From NCBI RefSeq assembly GCF_014203735.1, contig NZ_JACHJQ010000002.1, positions 434,001 through 498,000 of the forward strand: 64,000 nt of DNA. Direction: 5' to 3'. Under the pieces are notes generated by a model. The model had not been told where the DNA came from, made no database searches, and saw only the letters and a program-made list of their open reading frames with translations. Shown piece after piece: positions 1-9,300 of this stretch; position 1 is the stretch's first letter; each line of letters starts with the position of its first letter. The translations under genes were made by a program, and so were the position numbers. Source of the stretch: Actinophytocola algeriensis (GTDB taxonomy: Bacteria; Actinomycetota; Actinomycetes; Mycobacteriales; Pseudonocardiaceae).

Positions 1-2054
1 TGAACATCGCGCAGGGCTTCCGGGAACCCGCCCAGTACTGGCAGCTCTCCGGCGACGCCGCGCACCGCGACGCCGCCTACCGCAACTACGACACGATCCT
101 CCGCACGTACGGCCAGTTCCCCGGCGGCGGGTTCGCCGGCGACGAGAACGCCCGGCCCGGGTTCGGCGACCCGCGCCAGGGCTTCGAGACCTGCGGCATC
201 GTCGAGTTCATGGCGAGCCACGAGCTGCTGCTCCGGCTCACCGGCGACACCGCGTGGGCGGACCGCACCGAAGATCTCGCGTTCAACTCGCTGCCCGCGA
301 GCCTCGACCCGCTCGGCAGGGTCACCCACTACGTGACCAGCGCGAACGTGGTCCGGCTTGACAACCTCGCGAAGACGCGGCGCCAGTTCCAGAACGGTTT
401 CGCCATGCAGGCCTACAAACCGGCCGTGCACGACTACCGCTGCTGCCCGCACAACTACGGCCAGGGCTGGCCGTACTTCGTCGAGGAGATGTGGCTGGGC
501 ACACCGGGCGGCGGGCTCGCGGCAGCGCTGTACGGACCGTGTGCCCTGACCACGACCGTCGGGGGCGCGCGGCTGACGATCACCGAGGACACCGGCTACC
601 CGTTCTCGGACACGGTCACGTTCCGCCTCGCGCTGGACCGCGCGGCCGCGTTCCCGTTCGCGTTCCGGATCCCCGCCTGGTGCCCGACCCCGCGCCTCAC
701 CGTGAACGGCACGGCGGTCACCACCACGCGCGGCTTCACCACGGTCGACCGGACGTGGCAGAACGGCGACACGGTCGTGCTCACCCTGCCGATGACCGTC
801 CGCACCCGCACGTGGGCTGGCGGCGCGGTGTCGGTGGACCACGGCCCGCTGACGTACTCGCTGCGGTTCGACGAGCAGTGGCGCCGGTACGCGGGCACCG
901 AGGCGTGGCCGGAGCTGGAAGTCACCTCCTCGACGGCGTGGAACTACGGCCTGACAACAGATCCCGCCCCGGCGGTGACCACGGGCGGCAACCTCACCGA
1001 CCCGTTCACCGTGGCAGGCGCTCCGGTCCGGATCACCGTCAACGCGCAGAAGATCCCGGACTGGCGCGCCGACAGCCAGAACGTGATCGGCACGCTCCAG
1101 GGCAGCCCGGTCGCCACCACGGCACCGGTCGAGCGGGTCACGCTGATCCCGATGGGCTCAGCCCGCCTGCGCATCACCACCTTTCCGCGGACCGGGGGCA
1201 CCCGCACCTGGGGCACACCCGGCCCGCCATGTCGCATCCAGAACAAGAACAGCGGCAAGGTCCTCGCGATCGACGGCTCCTCGACGGCCGACTCCGCGCA
1301 CCTCACACAGTTCGCCGACAACGGCACCGCCGACCACCTGTGGCGGCTCGTCGACCTCGGCAACGGTCAGGTCAAGGTGCTCAGCACGCACTCCGGCAAG
1401 GTCGTCGGCGTGGACGGCATGTCGACCGCCAACTCGGCGCACGCGGTGCAGTTCGCCGACAACGGCACGACGGACCACGTGTGGGACCTTGTCGACAACG
1501 GCGACGGCTGGTTCCGCCTGCGCAACCGCAACTCGGGCAAGGTGCTGGGCGTCGACCTCATGTCCACCGCCGACTCCGCGCACGTCGTGCAGTTCGACGA
1601 CAACGGCACCGCCGACCACCTGTGGCGGATCATCCCCGACGGTGACGTGCGAATCCAGAACCTGAACTCCACCAAGGTGCTCGCGGTCGACGGAATGTCC
1701 ACACAGGACTCCGCACGGGTGGTGCAGTTCGCCGACACGGGCACGGCCGACCACCGCTGGCGGTTCCTGCCCGACGCCGACGGTTACTTCCGGATCCGCA
1801 ACGCGCACTCCGGCAAGGTCCTCGGCGTGGACCGCATGTCGACGGCCGACTCGGCGTTCGTCGTGCAGTTCAGCGACAACGGCACCCGCGACCACCTGTG
1901 GCGGCTGCGTGCCGACACCGAAGGGCTGTGGCGAATACAGAACGCCAACTCCGGCAAGGTGCTCGGGGTCGACGTGATGTCCCACGCGGACTCCGCGCAG
2001 GTCGTCCAGTTCGGTGACACCGGGACCGCCGACCACGTGTGGCGGTTGCTGTGA
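1..2054 (+). CDS. GH127-type beta-L-arabinofuranosidase with C-terminal ricin-type repeats (5' partial)
   Basis: The reading frame is open from base 3, so the N-terminus lies outside the window. The visible part begins inside a DUF1680/GH127 catalytic domain. This family removes beta-L-arabinofuranosyl residues with a zinc-bound cysteine nucleophile. The four zinc-site residues known in the family are recognisable: Glu and Cys in GFETC (codons at 186-188 and 192-194) and the Cys pair in RCCPHN (441-446). A beta-sandwich region follows, then six repeats of about 46 residues (KVLGVD-MSTADSA-VVQF-DNGTADH-W) typical of RicinB_lectin_2, enough for two beta-trefoils. The enzyme is probably secreted, but the signal peptide is not visible. 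The stop overlaps the next start as GTGA, so it is translationally coupled to the GH76 gene. Family call is firm; exact substrate is inferred. Confidence 0.85.
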   Translation, partial: NIAQGFREPAQYWQLSGDAAHRDAAYRNYDTILRTYGQFPGGGFAGDENARPGFGDPRQGFETCGIVEFMASHELLLRLTGDTAWADRTEDLAFNSLPASLDPLGRVTHYVTSANVVRLDNLAKTRRQFQNGFAMQAYKPAVHDYRCCPHNYGQGWPYFVEEMWLGTPGGGLAAALYGPCALTTTVGGARLTITEDTGYPFSDTVTFRLALDRAAAFPFAFRIPAWCPTPRLTVNGTAVTTTRGFTTVDRTWQNGDTVVLTLPMTVRTRTWAGGAVSVDHGPLTYSLRFDEQWRRYAGTEAWPELEVTSSTAWNYGLTTDPAPAVTTGGNLTDPFTVAGAPVRITVNAQKIPDWRADSQNVIGTLQGSPVATTAPVERVTLIPMGSARLRITTFPRTGGTRTWGTPGPPCRIQNKNSGKVLAIDGSSTADSAHLTQFADNGTADHLWRLVDLGNGQVKVLSTHSGKVVGVDGMSTANSAHAVQFADNGTTDHVWDLVDNGDGWFRLRNRNSGKVLGVDLMSTADSAHVVQFDDNGTADHLWRIIPDGDVRIQNLNSTKVLAVDGMSTQDSARVVQFADTGTADHRWRFLPDADGYFRIRNAHSGKVLGVDRMSTADSAFVVQFSDNGTRDHLWRLRADTEGLWRIQNANSGKVLGVDVMSHADSAQVVQFGDTGTADHVWRLL
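1234..2051 (+). repeat. Six tandem ricin-type lectin repeats, coding
   Basis: Six head-to-tail copies of roughly 135-140 bp encode the carbohydrate-binding tail of the GH127 protein. Each copy contains the words SGKVL-VD, DSA-VVQF and DH-W. Copies 3 to 6 are the most alike, suggesting recent amplification or gene conversion. The classic QxW signature is replaced by DHxW. Confidence 0.7.
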
Positions 2055-3940
2055 GAGCACTCGTACTCATCACCGCACTGCTCGGCGGTCTGCTTCTCGT
2101 TCCGCCCCAGTCACAGGCGGTCGCGATCGTGTGTTTCCTGCACTGCGACACGCTCGACCCGGCACGGGCCGGGCAGGAGACGTTCCCCGTGCCGGAGCGG
2201 AACATCAACGGGCGCAGACTGGTACTGCATGTGTCCGATGTGGACGGTACGGCGTGGGGAAGCATCGACAACGGCCTCACTGGGGACTCGGTGTGGCTCG
2301 ACCGGTCATGGGACGGCGGCCGCACCTGGGAAGGTTTGCTGGGTAAGGCAAGCGTACCCGCGACGTGGACCGGCACCCGGACGTTGATGTACAACGTCGG
2401 CGACCCGCGCACCCATCGGCGTGGGCTGATCCGTGCGTGCGGTGACGCGAACGCGGTCACGTGCACCGAGTGGGTGTACCCGACCGTGTGCGACGTCCGC
2501 TGCGACCGCACGGATGCGAGTCAGGCCGTCGGTGACGTCCAGCCGGTACCACCCACATCGTTGTCCGGCCGAGTGATCCGCCTGCACGTCGACCAGAACG
2601 CGATGGCCTGGGCCACCATCGAGGCCGGGGCGCCGGGCGACGAGGTCTGGCTCGACCGGTCGTGGGACGAGGGCGCCACCTGGCCGGACGGGTCGTCGCT
2701 CGGCCGCACCACAGCCACCCGCACCACCATGTTCGCGACGCGTGACCCGCGGGCACGGCTGTACGGCGGGGCGGTGCGCGCCTGCGGCCGGGCGGTGACC
2801 GGTGCCAACGGCAGCTGCACGGCATGGGCCCGGCCCGCACCCACGAGAGCGGGGGCGGCGGCGGACGCGCTCATGTACTCCTACGACCCGTACCACGGCT
2901 GGTGGCCGAGCAGCTGGTGGAACTCCGCCGCCACGCTGACCGCGGTCATCGACAGCATGGCGGCCACCGGCGGCTACGACTGGGTGATCGCGCGGACGTT
3001 CGACCAGAACAAGGGCACGTTCGCGGCCGGGGAGCGCAGCAGCGACGCGATCGAGGGCGACTTCGTCAGCCGCGCGATCGACGACAGCGCCTGGTGGGGT
3101 CTCGCGTGGATCGCCGCGTACGACCGCACGCGGGAGCAGCGCTACCTCGGCATGGCCACCACGATCGCGGCCTACGTGCACCAGTACTGGGACACCGGCA
3201 CCTGCGGCGGCGGGGTGTGGTGGGACCGGGAACGCACCTACAAGAACGCCGTCACCGCGGGCCTGTACCTGCGGCTGGCGGCGTCGATCCACAACAGGAC
3301 GCCCGGGGACTCGGTGTGGCTGCTGCGCACGCGCACGGCCGCGACCTGGTACCTCGGCAGCGGGATGATCAACTCCGCGAACCTGGTGAACGACGGGCTC
3401 ACCCGCGACTGCCGCAACAACGGCCAGACCGTGTGGACCTACAACCAGGGCCTCGCGATCGGCGGCATGGTCGAGGCGTGGCGCGCCACCGGCGACACCG
3501 CGCTGCTCGACACCGCCCGCCGTCTCGCCGACGCCGGGCTCACCGGGCTGACGCGCAACGGTGTGCTCACCGAATCGTGTGATCTCGGCCAGTCCACGTG
3601 CGACGACAACCAGAAGCAGTTCAAGGGCGTGTTCAGCAGGTACCTCGCCGACCTCACGAGGGTGACGGGAGCACCCGTGTACGCCGACTTCGCCCGCAGG
3701 CAGGCCGACTCGATCTGGTCGGCCGACCGCGACGCGCTCAACCGGATCGGTCAGCGCTGGGCGGGTGGCACCGGAAACCAGCTCGACTGGCGCACCCAGG
3801 CGAGCGGGCTCGGCGCGCTCACCGCGGCACCGGCCCAGGAACGCGGCCCACGACCGATGGCGGCCGCCGGTCCCCCGATCTCCAGCGCGGCCGCGACCAC
3901 CGACACAACCGGCCGAACCATCCACCGGCCAACCCAGTAG
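2051..3940 (+). CDS. Secreted GH76-family (alpha-1,6-mannanase-like) glycoside hydrolase
   Basis: I chose the GTG at 2051, which overlaps the previous TGA (GTGA); a GTG at 2039 is also in frame. Residues 1-20 form a signal peptide. Two tandem modules of about 115 residues follow (roughly 24-145 and 146-270). Both contain LDRSW and a C-[LR]-C-D opening and end near RACG. The GH76 (alpha/alpha)6 domain begins near residue 280 with YSYDPYHGWWPSSWW and carries the IDDSAWWGLAWIAAYD motif; D344 and D345 match the family's catalytic Asp pair. GH76 enzymes cut alpha-1,6-mannan, for example fungal or yeast cell-wall mannan. The final residues are Pro/Thr-rich. It sits between GH127 and GH2 in one operon, which implies attack on arabinose- and mannose-bearing glycans. 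Family call is strong; the role of the N-terminal duplicated modules is unknown. Confidence 0.85.
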   Translation: MRALVLITALLGGLLLVPPQSQAVAIVCFLHCDTLDPARAGQETFPVPERNINGRRLVLHVSDVDGTAWGSIDNGLTGDSVWLDRSWDGGRTWEGLLGKASVPATWTGTRTLMYNVGDPRTHRRGLIRACGDANAVTCTEWVYPTVCDVRCDRTDASQAVGDVQPVPPTSLSGRVIRLHVDQNAMAWATIEAGAPGDEVWLDRSWDEGATWPDGSSLGRTTATRTTMFATRDPRARLYGGAVRACGRAVTGANGSCTAWARPAPTRAGAAADALMYSYDPYHGWWPSSWWNSAATLTAVIDSMAATGGYDWVIARTFDQNKGTFAAGERSSDAIEGDFVSRAIDDSAWWGLAWIAAYDRTREQRYLGMATTIAAYVHQYWDTGTCGGGVWWDRERTYKNAVTAGLYLRLAASIHNRTPGDSVWLLRTRTAATWYLGSGMINSANLVNDGLTRDCRNNGQTVWTYNQGLAIGGMVEAWRATGDTALLDTARRLADAGLTGLTRNGVLTESCDLGQSTCDDNQKQFKGVFSRYLADLTRVTGAPVYADFARRQADSIWSADRDALNRIGQRWAGGTGNQLDWRTQASGLGALTAAPAQERGPRPMAAAGPPISSAAATTDTTGRTIHRPTQ

Positions 3941-3948
3941 GAGCAGCC

Positions 3949-6684
3949 ATGAGACTGAGACATCTACTCGGCGCCGCGCTGAGTTTCCTGATCACCGCCA
4001 CCACGGTCATTGCGGTCGCGCCATCGGCGGACGCCGCCGTGTGGGTGCCCAAGACGCCACCGCTGTCCACGCCGTGGACGAGCCAGGTGTCGCCGACGAA
4101 CGCGCTGCCGGAGTACCCGCGGCCGCAGCTGGTGCGTGGCGAATGGCAGAACCTGAACGGGGTCTGGGAGTTCGCGGGGGCGTCGAACATCAACACCCCG
4201 CCGGTCGGACAGACGCTGCCGGAGGGCGTGCTCGTGCCGTACCCGATCGAGTCGGCGCTGTCGGGCATCCAGCGGCACGAGGACAACATGTTCTACCGCC
4301 GCACGTTCACCGTGCCGTCCACGTGGGACGGTCGCCGCGTCAAGCTGAACTTCGGCGCGGTCACGTGGGAGACACGGGTGTGGGTGAACGGCACCCAGGT
4401 CGGCACTCACACCGGCGGTTATGACGCGTTCTCGTTCGACATCACGAACGCGCTGCGGGCCGGTTCGAACGAGATCATCGTCGGCGCGCACTCACCGATC
4501 GACGGCCAGCGCTTCCCGATCGGCAAACAGCGCCGCAGCCCGAGCGGCATCTGGTACACGGCGGCGTCGGGCATCTGGCAGACGGTGTGGCTGGAACCCG
4601 TGGCCGCCAACCACATCACACGCCTCGACACCACCCCCGACGTGCCTGCCGGCGTGCTCGACCTGGTGGTGCAGGGCAGCGCGGGCCAGCAGGTGCGGGC
4701 CGAGGTGCTGTCCGGCGGCACGGTCGTCGGGTCGGCGACCGGCACGGTCGGCGGGCACCTGCGGATCCCGGTGCCGAACGCGCGGCTGTGGTCGCCGAGC
4801 GACCCGTTCCTGTACGACCTGCGCGTGACCATGGGCACGGACGTGGTGACCGGGTACTTCGGCATGCGGTCCCTCGGCAAGGCCGTGGTGGGTGGGGTGA
4901 TGCGGCCGCTGTTGAACGGCAAGTTCGTGTTCCAGCTCGGCACGCTCGACCAGGGCTACTGGCCGGACGGCATCTACACCGCACCGACCGACGAGGCACT
5001 GCGGTTCGACCTGGAACGGCAGAAGGCGCTCGGGTTCAACATGGTCCGCAAGCACATCAAGGTGGAGCCCGCGCGGTGGTTCTACTGGGCGGACCGGCTA
5101 GGGCTGATGGTGTGGCAGGACATGCCGTCGCTGGACGCGGTCAACGACACGAACGCCACGGCGCACGCCAACTTCGAGTCGGAGCTGACCAGGATGGTCA
5201 ACCAGCTCAAGGGCATCACGTCGATCGTGCAGTGGGTGCCGTTCAACGAGGGCTGGGGCGAGTACGACAACGCCCGGATCGTGAACCTGGTGCGCGGCAT
5301 CGACTCGACGCGGCTGATCAACCACAACTCGGGGTCGAACTGCTGTGTGTCGGACCCGAGCCCCACGAACGGGGACGTGATCGACGACCACGCGTACCAG
5401 ATGTCCAGCGGGACGAGGACTCCGGACGCGACGCGGATCGCGGTGCTGGGTGAGTACGGCGGGCTCGGGCGCCGGGTCGTGGGGCACGAGTGGCAGCCGG
5501 GCGCCGGTTTCGCGTACGGGGACCTGTTCCCGGACGAGGCGTCGCTGACCAGCCGGTATGTGAACATCACGACCGATGTCGCGCGGTTCGTGCAGACCCG
5601 GGGGCTGTCGGGGTCGGTGTACACGGAGCCGTACGACGTGGAGAACGAGGTCAACGGGTTCTACACGTACGACCGGCGGATACTGAAGATGACGGCGTCG
5701 CGGGTGCTCGCCGTGAACCAGCGGGTGCTGGCGGCGGCGTCGGGCACGTCGGTGAACCAGGGCGAGCTGACGTCGCTGCGGGTGACGACGCCGGGGTACA
5801 CGAACCGGTACCTGCGCCACCAGGACAGCCTGGCGCGCACCGATGTGGACAACGGCAGTGACACGCTCAAGCAGGACGCGACGTACTGGGTCCGGCCGGG
5901 CCTGGCGAACGCGACCTGCGTGTCGTTCGAGTCGCGGAACTTCCCGGGCCGCTACCTGCGGAACGCGGCGTCCAGGATCCGCGTCGACGCACCGGACGGC
6001 ACGTCGGGCTACACGGCCGACGCGACGTTCTGCCCACGGTCCGGCTGGGGCGCGACCGCGCTCGAGTCGTTCAACAACCCGGGCGCCTTCATCCGCCACT
6101 ACGGCGAGGCGGTGTACCTCGCACGTTCCGGCGGCCCGAACCCGTGGGACACCCCGACGTCGTTCGCGCAGGACACCACGTGGGCGGCGACCATCCCGCT
6201 GTGGCGCAGCGGCGCCGACCTGCCCCGCGACCAGGCCCGCTCGTTCCGGGTGACCACGCCCGGCTTCACGGACCGCTACCTGCGGCACCGCGACGGCGTG
6301 GCCAGAACGGACGTGGCGACGGCGACCAGCGACGCGGTGACGAAGTCGGACGCGACGTTCGTCGTGCGCCGCGGCTTGGCGGACCCGTCGTGCTACTCGC
6401 TGGAGTCGCGGAACTTCCCGGGTTCGTACCTGCGCCACCAGTCGTTCCGGGTCCGCCTGTCCGCGAACGAGAACACCGACCTGTACCGCCGCGACGCGAC
6501 GTTCTGCGCGCAGCCCGGTTCCGGCGGAGTCCGCCTGGCCTCCCTGAACGAGCTGGGCACGAACATGCGGCACTACACGGAGGAGGTGTGGGTCGCGTCG
6601 AACGGCGGCGCCCACACCTACGACAACCCGACGTCGTACGACCAGGACGTGACGTGGTCGGTCAGCACCGCGTGGACACCGTAG
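3949..6684 (+). CDS. Secreted GH2-family glycoside hydrolase with two AbfB (CBM42-like) domains
   Basis: The ATG at 3949 follows an AGGAG that overlaps the preceding stop, eight bases downstream. The product has 911 residues with a signal peptide ending near ADA-AV (residue 28). The order is GH2 sugar-binding jelly roll (about 45-220), Ig-like domain, TIM barrel (about 310-590), then two AbfB-type beta-trefoils (about 605-750 and 762-911). The trefoils are marked by repeated VTTPG[YF]T-RYLRH and SRNFPG-YLR. The acid/base Glu lies in PFNEGW near residue 434 and the likely nucleophile in LGEYGG near 502. The family includes beta-galactosidases, glucuronidases and mannosidases, and the sequence alone does not decide which. 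AbfB domains bind arabinofuranosyl side chains, matching the GH127 partner. It is the last gene of the operon and is followed by a strong hairpin. Confidence 0.85.
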   Translation: MRLRHLLGAALSFLITATTVIAVAPSADAAVWVPKTPPLSTPWTSQVSPTNALPEYPRPQLVRGEWQNLNGVWEFAGASNINTPPVGQTLPEGVLVPYPIESALSGIQRHEDNMFYRRTFTVPSTWDGRRVKLNFGAVTWETRVWVNGTQVGTHTGGYDAFSFDITNALRAGSNEIIVGAHSPIDGQRFPIGKQRRSPSGIWYTAASGIWQTVWLEPVAANHITRLDTTPDVPAGVLDLVVQGSAGQQVRAEVLSGGTVVGSATGTVGGHLRIPVPNARLWSPSDPFLYDLRVTMGTDVVTGYFGMRSLGKAVVGGVMRPLLNGKFVFQLGTLDQGYWPDGIYTAPTDEALRFDLERQKALGFNMVRKHIKVEPARWFYWADRLGLMVWQDMPSLDAVNDTNATAHANFESELTRMVNQLKGITSIVQWVPFNEGWGEYDNARIVNLVRGIDSTRLINHNSGSNCCVSDPSPTNGDVIDDHAYQMSSGTRTPDATRIAVLGEYGGLGRRVVGHEWQPGAGFAYGDLFPDEASLTSRYVNITTDVARFVQTRGLSGSVYTEPYDVENEVNGFYTYDRRILKMTASRVLAVNQRVLAAASGTSVNQGELTSLRVTTPGYTNRYLRHQDSLARTDVDNGSDTLKQDATYWVRPGLANATCVSFESRNFPGRYLRNAASRIRVDAPDGTSGYTADATFCPRSGWGATALESFNNPGAFIRHYGEAVYLARSGGPNPWDTPTSFAQDTTWAATIPLWRSGADLPRDQARSFRVTTPGFTDRYLRHRDGVARTDVATATSDAVTKSDATFVVRRGLADPSCYSLESRNFPGSYLRHQSFRVRLSANENTDLYRRDATFCAQPGSGGVRLASLNELGTNMRHYTEEVWVASNGGAHTYDNPTSYDQDVTWSVSTAWTP

Positions 6685-6694
6685 GGCGGTGATC

Positions 6695-6731
6695 CCCACC
6701 GTCACGCCGGGTTGTCCGGCGTGACGGTGGG
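6695..6731. terminator. Perfect 16-bp stem-loop between convergent genes
   Basis: CCCACCGTCACGCCGG pairs perfectly with CCGGCGTGACGGTGGG across a 5-base GTTGT loop. It sits 10 bases after the GH2 stop and 49 bases from the GH29 stop. It can therefore terminate transcription from both directions. No U-tract follows, as is common in high-GC actinomycetes. Confidence 0.8.
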
Positions 6732-6779
6732 ACCCCTACCGACCGCCCGCCGCCCGCCCTGCGTGGTTCCACTGAAGCC

Positions 6780-9179
6780 TTACGGCTGGGCGCGGACCAC
6801 GACCTCCGTCAGCGACAGCGGGTCTGTCGCCGACTCCAGTTGGACGCGGACGTGTCGGCCCTGGACGGCGTCCAGGTCCAGGACGGTCGGGCGGCCTGCT
6901 GTGGTCGTCTGGTGCAGTGCTGTCACACCCGGTGTCGCCAGTGCTTCCTGCAAGGAGTTCGCCGTCAGTGGTGCGTCGGAGATCAGCACCCAGTAGTTCG
7001 ACAGGCGGTCCATGCAGCAGTCGCCGCGGTTCCAGATCTCAAGCTGTGCCAACCGGTACTCCTGCCCCAGGTCGACCTGCCACCACGCCTGGTTCGACGG
7101 TTCCGCCGTGTGTGACGCCGTGTTGTCGCGCAGGTAGTCGCCCGCGGTGTTGCCGTCCACCGCTCGTTCCGGGACACCGCCCCACGCCGTGCTCACCTGG
7201 GTCGCCTGCTTGCCGCGCGCCACGTTCGGCAGGACCAGCTCGATGTCCGTGCGGAGGTTCACCGTGCGGGCCGTCGAGTGCACCGGCGCGGTCAGTGAGT
7301 GGGTGCCCGGCGAGGTCGGCAAGGTGAAGGGCACCGTCGCCGTGAATGTGGCGCCCGGGGCCAGGTTCGTGAACGGGACGTCTCCGACCCGGCCGCTCAC
7401 CGGGCGTGGTGTCAGGTTCGTCGCGTGGACCGGAAGCGCCGCAGGCTCACCGAGTTCCAGTCGCGCGGGCGCTTCCACCCAGCCCGTCACCGTGTTCGCC
7501 GGGGCCACCACCGCCGCGGTGAGGTCCGCTGACAGGTCCGCGCCCTGGTGGGGCGGGGACGCGAGTGTGACCGTCACCGGGATCACCTGCCGTGCGGGCA
7601 TCGTGAACGGGCCCACCGCCGTCGACACCAGTTCGGCACCCGTCACCACCTTCGAGCGGTCGCCCACGCTCACCCGGTAGCGGGTCGCGGGATCAGCGGA
7701 GCCGCGCAGCACCACGTACGACGCGCCGCCCTGACCGGTCACGTACGCCGTCTGCCGGACCGTCGTGCGGTGGGTGCTCGGGTAGCCGCCATCGTCGGCG
7801 TAGCTGTAGCCCTGTTCGAAGTCCAGCGGCCCGCCCGGCACCGTGTTCGGCGGGATGATCCGCAGCTCACCCCCGAGCCGCACCCGCACCACCGGCAGCA
7901 CCTCGTCGTGCGGGGTGGCGGGCAGGGTCACCACGAGGTCGTCGCCGGACCGGTGCCACCGCAGCCGGTTCGCGCCGTCCTCGCGGACGTCCCGGACCTT
8001 CGTCGCCAGGCCGGGCAGGCGCAGTTCGCCCGCCGACGGCCAGTGGGTCACGTGCAGGAACAGGTCGCGGCCGTTGACCGTCACCTCGCCCCACGGCTGA
8101 CCACCGAACCGGGTCGCCTGCGCGCCCAGCACCGCACCGGGGTGCCGCCGCAGCCAGTCACCCATGCCGCGCAGCACGTCCGCCTCGAACTCGACCACCG
8201 AGCCGTCGCCGCGCGGGCCGATGTTCAGCAGGTAGTTGCCGCCGCGGGCACGCACGCTCGTCAGCCCGGTCACGAGGTCGCGGACCTTGCCCGGCAGGTC
8301 GTCACGCTCCTGCCAGCTGCGGTACCCCCAGGTCTCGTGGTAGACCGACGCCGGGGTCTGCCACGTGCCGTCCAGCGGCACCGACGGGATCTCGTTGTCC
8401 CCCAACGTCCGGAAGTCGCCGACGTTGTTCCAGATCCGGCTGTTGACCGCCGCGTGCGGCTGCAGTTCGCGCACGATGCCCGCGAACTTCGTGCTTTGCG
8501 CGACCGTCGGTGTGGACATGTCGAACCACACCTCGGAGATCTCCCCGTAGTTCGACATCAGCTCGCGGAGCTGCGCCTCGATCACCGGCTCCATCGACGC
8601 CGGGATCGGGTTGTTGTTGCCGCCGTCGAACTCGTGGCCCTGGTGCCAGTCGACGAGCGAGAAGTAGAACCCGAAGCCGAGGCCCTGCCTGCGGCACTCG
8701 TTCGCGAGCAGCTTCAGCGGGTCCCTGCCGTACGCGGTCGCGTCGACCACGTCGTAGCCGGTGGTGGCGGTGTCGAACATCGAGAAGCCGTCGTGGTGCT
8801 TGCTGGTGATCACCACGTACCGCATGCCGGCCTGCTTCGCGAGCGAGCAGATCGCCGCCGGGTCGAACCGGGTGGGGTCGAACCGGCTCGCGACGTCGAG
8901 GTAGTCCGCCTCGGGGATGTTCGCCCACATCTGGATCTGCTCGCTGTACCCGGAGGTCACCGGCTGTCCCTGCCAGACCCCGCCCAGCTCGGAGTAGATG
9001 CCCCAGTGGATGAACATGCCGTACTGCAGCCGCTGCCACGCGGCCAGGTCGGCGTCCGCGCTGAGCGGGACCGCACCCGGGATCCCGCGTGGCGCGTGCC
9101 GGTCACCGGCGGCGACCGGCTGCACGGTGGCGACGGCGAACAACAGGGCTAGCAGGACGACCAACGACCTCCGTGTCAT
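6780..9179 (-). CDS. Secreted GH29 alpha-L-fucosidase with C-terminal discoidin (F5/8 C, CBM32-like) domain
   Basis: I placed the start at the ATG at 9179 (MTRRSLVV), giving 799 residues with a signal peptide ending near VAAG. The GH29 barrel occupies about 35-380 and shows GMFIHWGIYS, SKHHDGFSMFD and EVWFDMSTP, whose Asp matches the family nucleophile. A linker with Ig-like or NEW3-like character follows, and a discoidin domain (about 655-799, with NVARGKQATQVS, AVDGNT and WWQVDLGQ) forms the C-terminus. GH29 enzymes release terminal alpha-L-fucose from plant or animal glycans. It is transcribed toward the GH2 operon and separated from it by the perfect hairpin. No convincing ribosome-binding site is visible. 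The family call is secure; linkage preference cannot be read. Confidence 0.88.
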   Translation of the reverse strand: MTRRSLVVLLALLFAVATVQPVAAGDRHAPRGIPGAVPLSADADLAAWQRLQYGMFIHWGIYSELGGVWQGQPVTSGYSEQIQMWANIPEADYLDVASRFDPTRFDPAAICSLAKQAGMRYVVITSKHHDGFSMFDTATTGYDVVDATAYGRDPLKLLANECRRQGLGFGFYFSLVDWHQGHEFDGGNNNPIPASMEPVIEAQLRELMSNYGEISEVWFDMSTPTVAQSTKFAGIVRELQPHAAVNSRIWNNVGDFRTLGDNEIPSVPLDGTWQTPASVYHETWGYRSWQERDDLPGKVRDLVTGLTSVRARGGNYLLNIGPRGDGSVVEFEADVLRGMGDWLRRHPGAVLGAQATRFGGQPWGEVTVNGRDLFLHVTHWPSAGELRLPGLATKVRDVREDGANRLRWHRSGDDLVVTLPATPHDEVLPVVRVRLGGELRIIPPNTVPGGPLDFEQGYSYADDGGYPSTHRTTVRQTAYVTGQGGASYVVLRGSADPATRYRVSVGDRSKVVTGAELVSTAVGPFTMPARQVIPVTVTLASPPHQGADLSADLTAAVVAPANTVTGWVEAPARLELGEPAALPVHATNLTPRPVSGRVGDVPFTNLAPGATFTATVPFTLPTSPGTHSLTAPVHSTARTVNLRTDIELVLPNVARGKQATQVSTAWGGVPERAVDGNTAGDYLRDNTASHTAEPSNQAWWQVDLGQEYRLAQLEIWNRGDCCMDRLSNYWVLISDAPLTANSLQEALATPGVTALHQTTTAGRPTVLDLDAVQGRHVRVQLESATDPLSLTEVVVRAQP

Positions 9180-9300
9180 ACATCGGATCAAAGCAGATCA
9201 TCATCCCGTTGAACATCCCCTGTCCGCGATCTGGACGATCAGACATCAGATGACTGCCGTAACGGGAGCACTGACGGGCTCATCTGCGTTGATCTGGTCG

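Noticed and set aside
1234-2051. Six regularly spaced repeats considered as a CRISPR-like array
   Set aside because: Repeats are in frame, contiguous with no unique spacers, and encode lectin modules.
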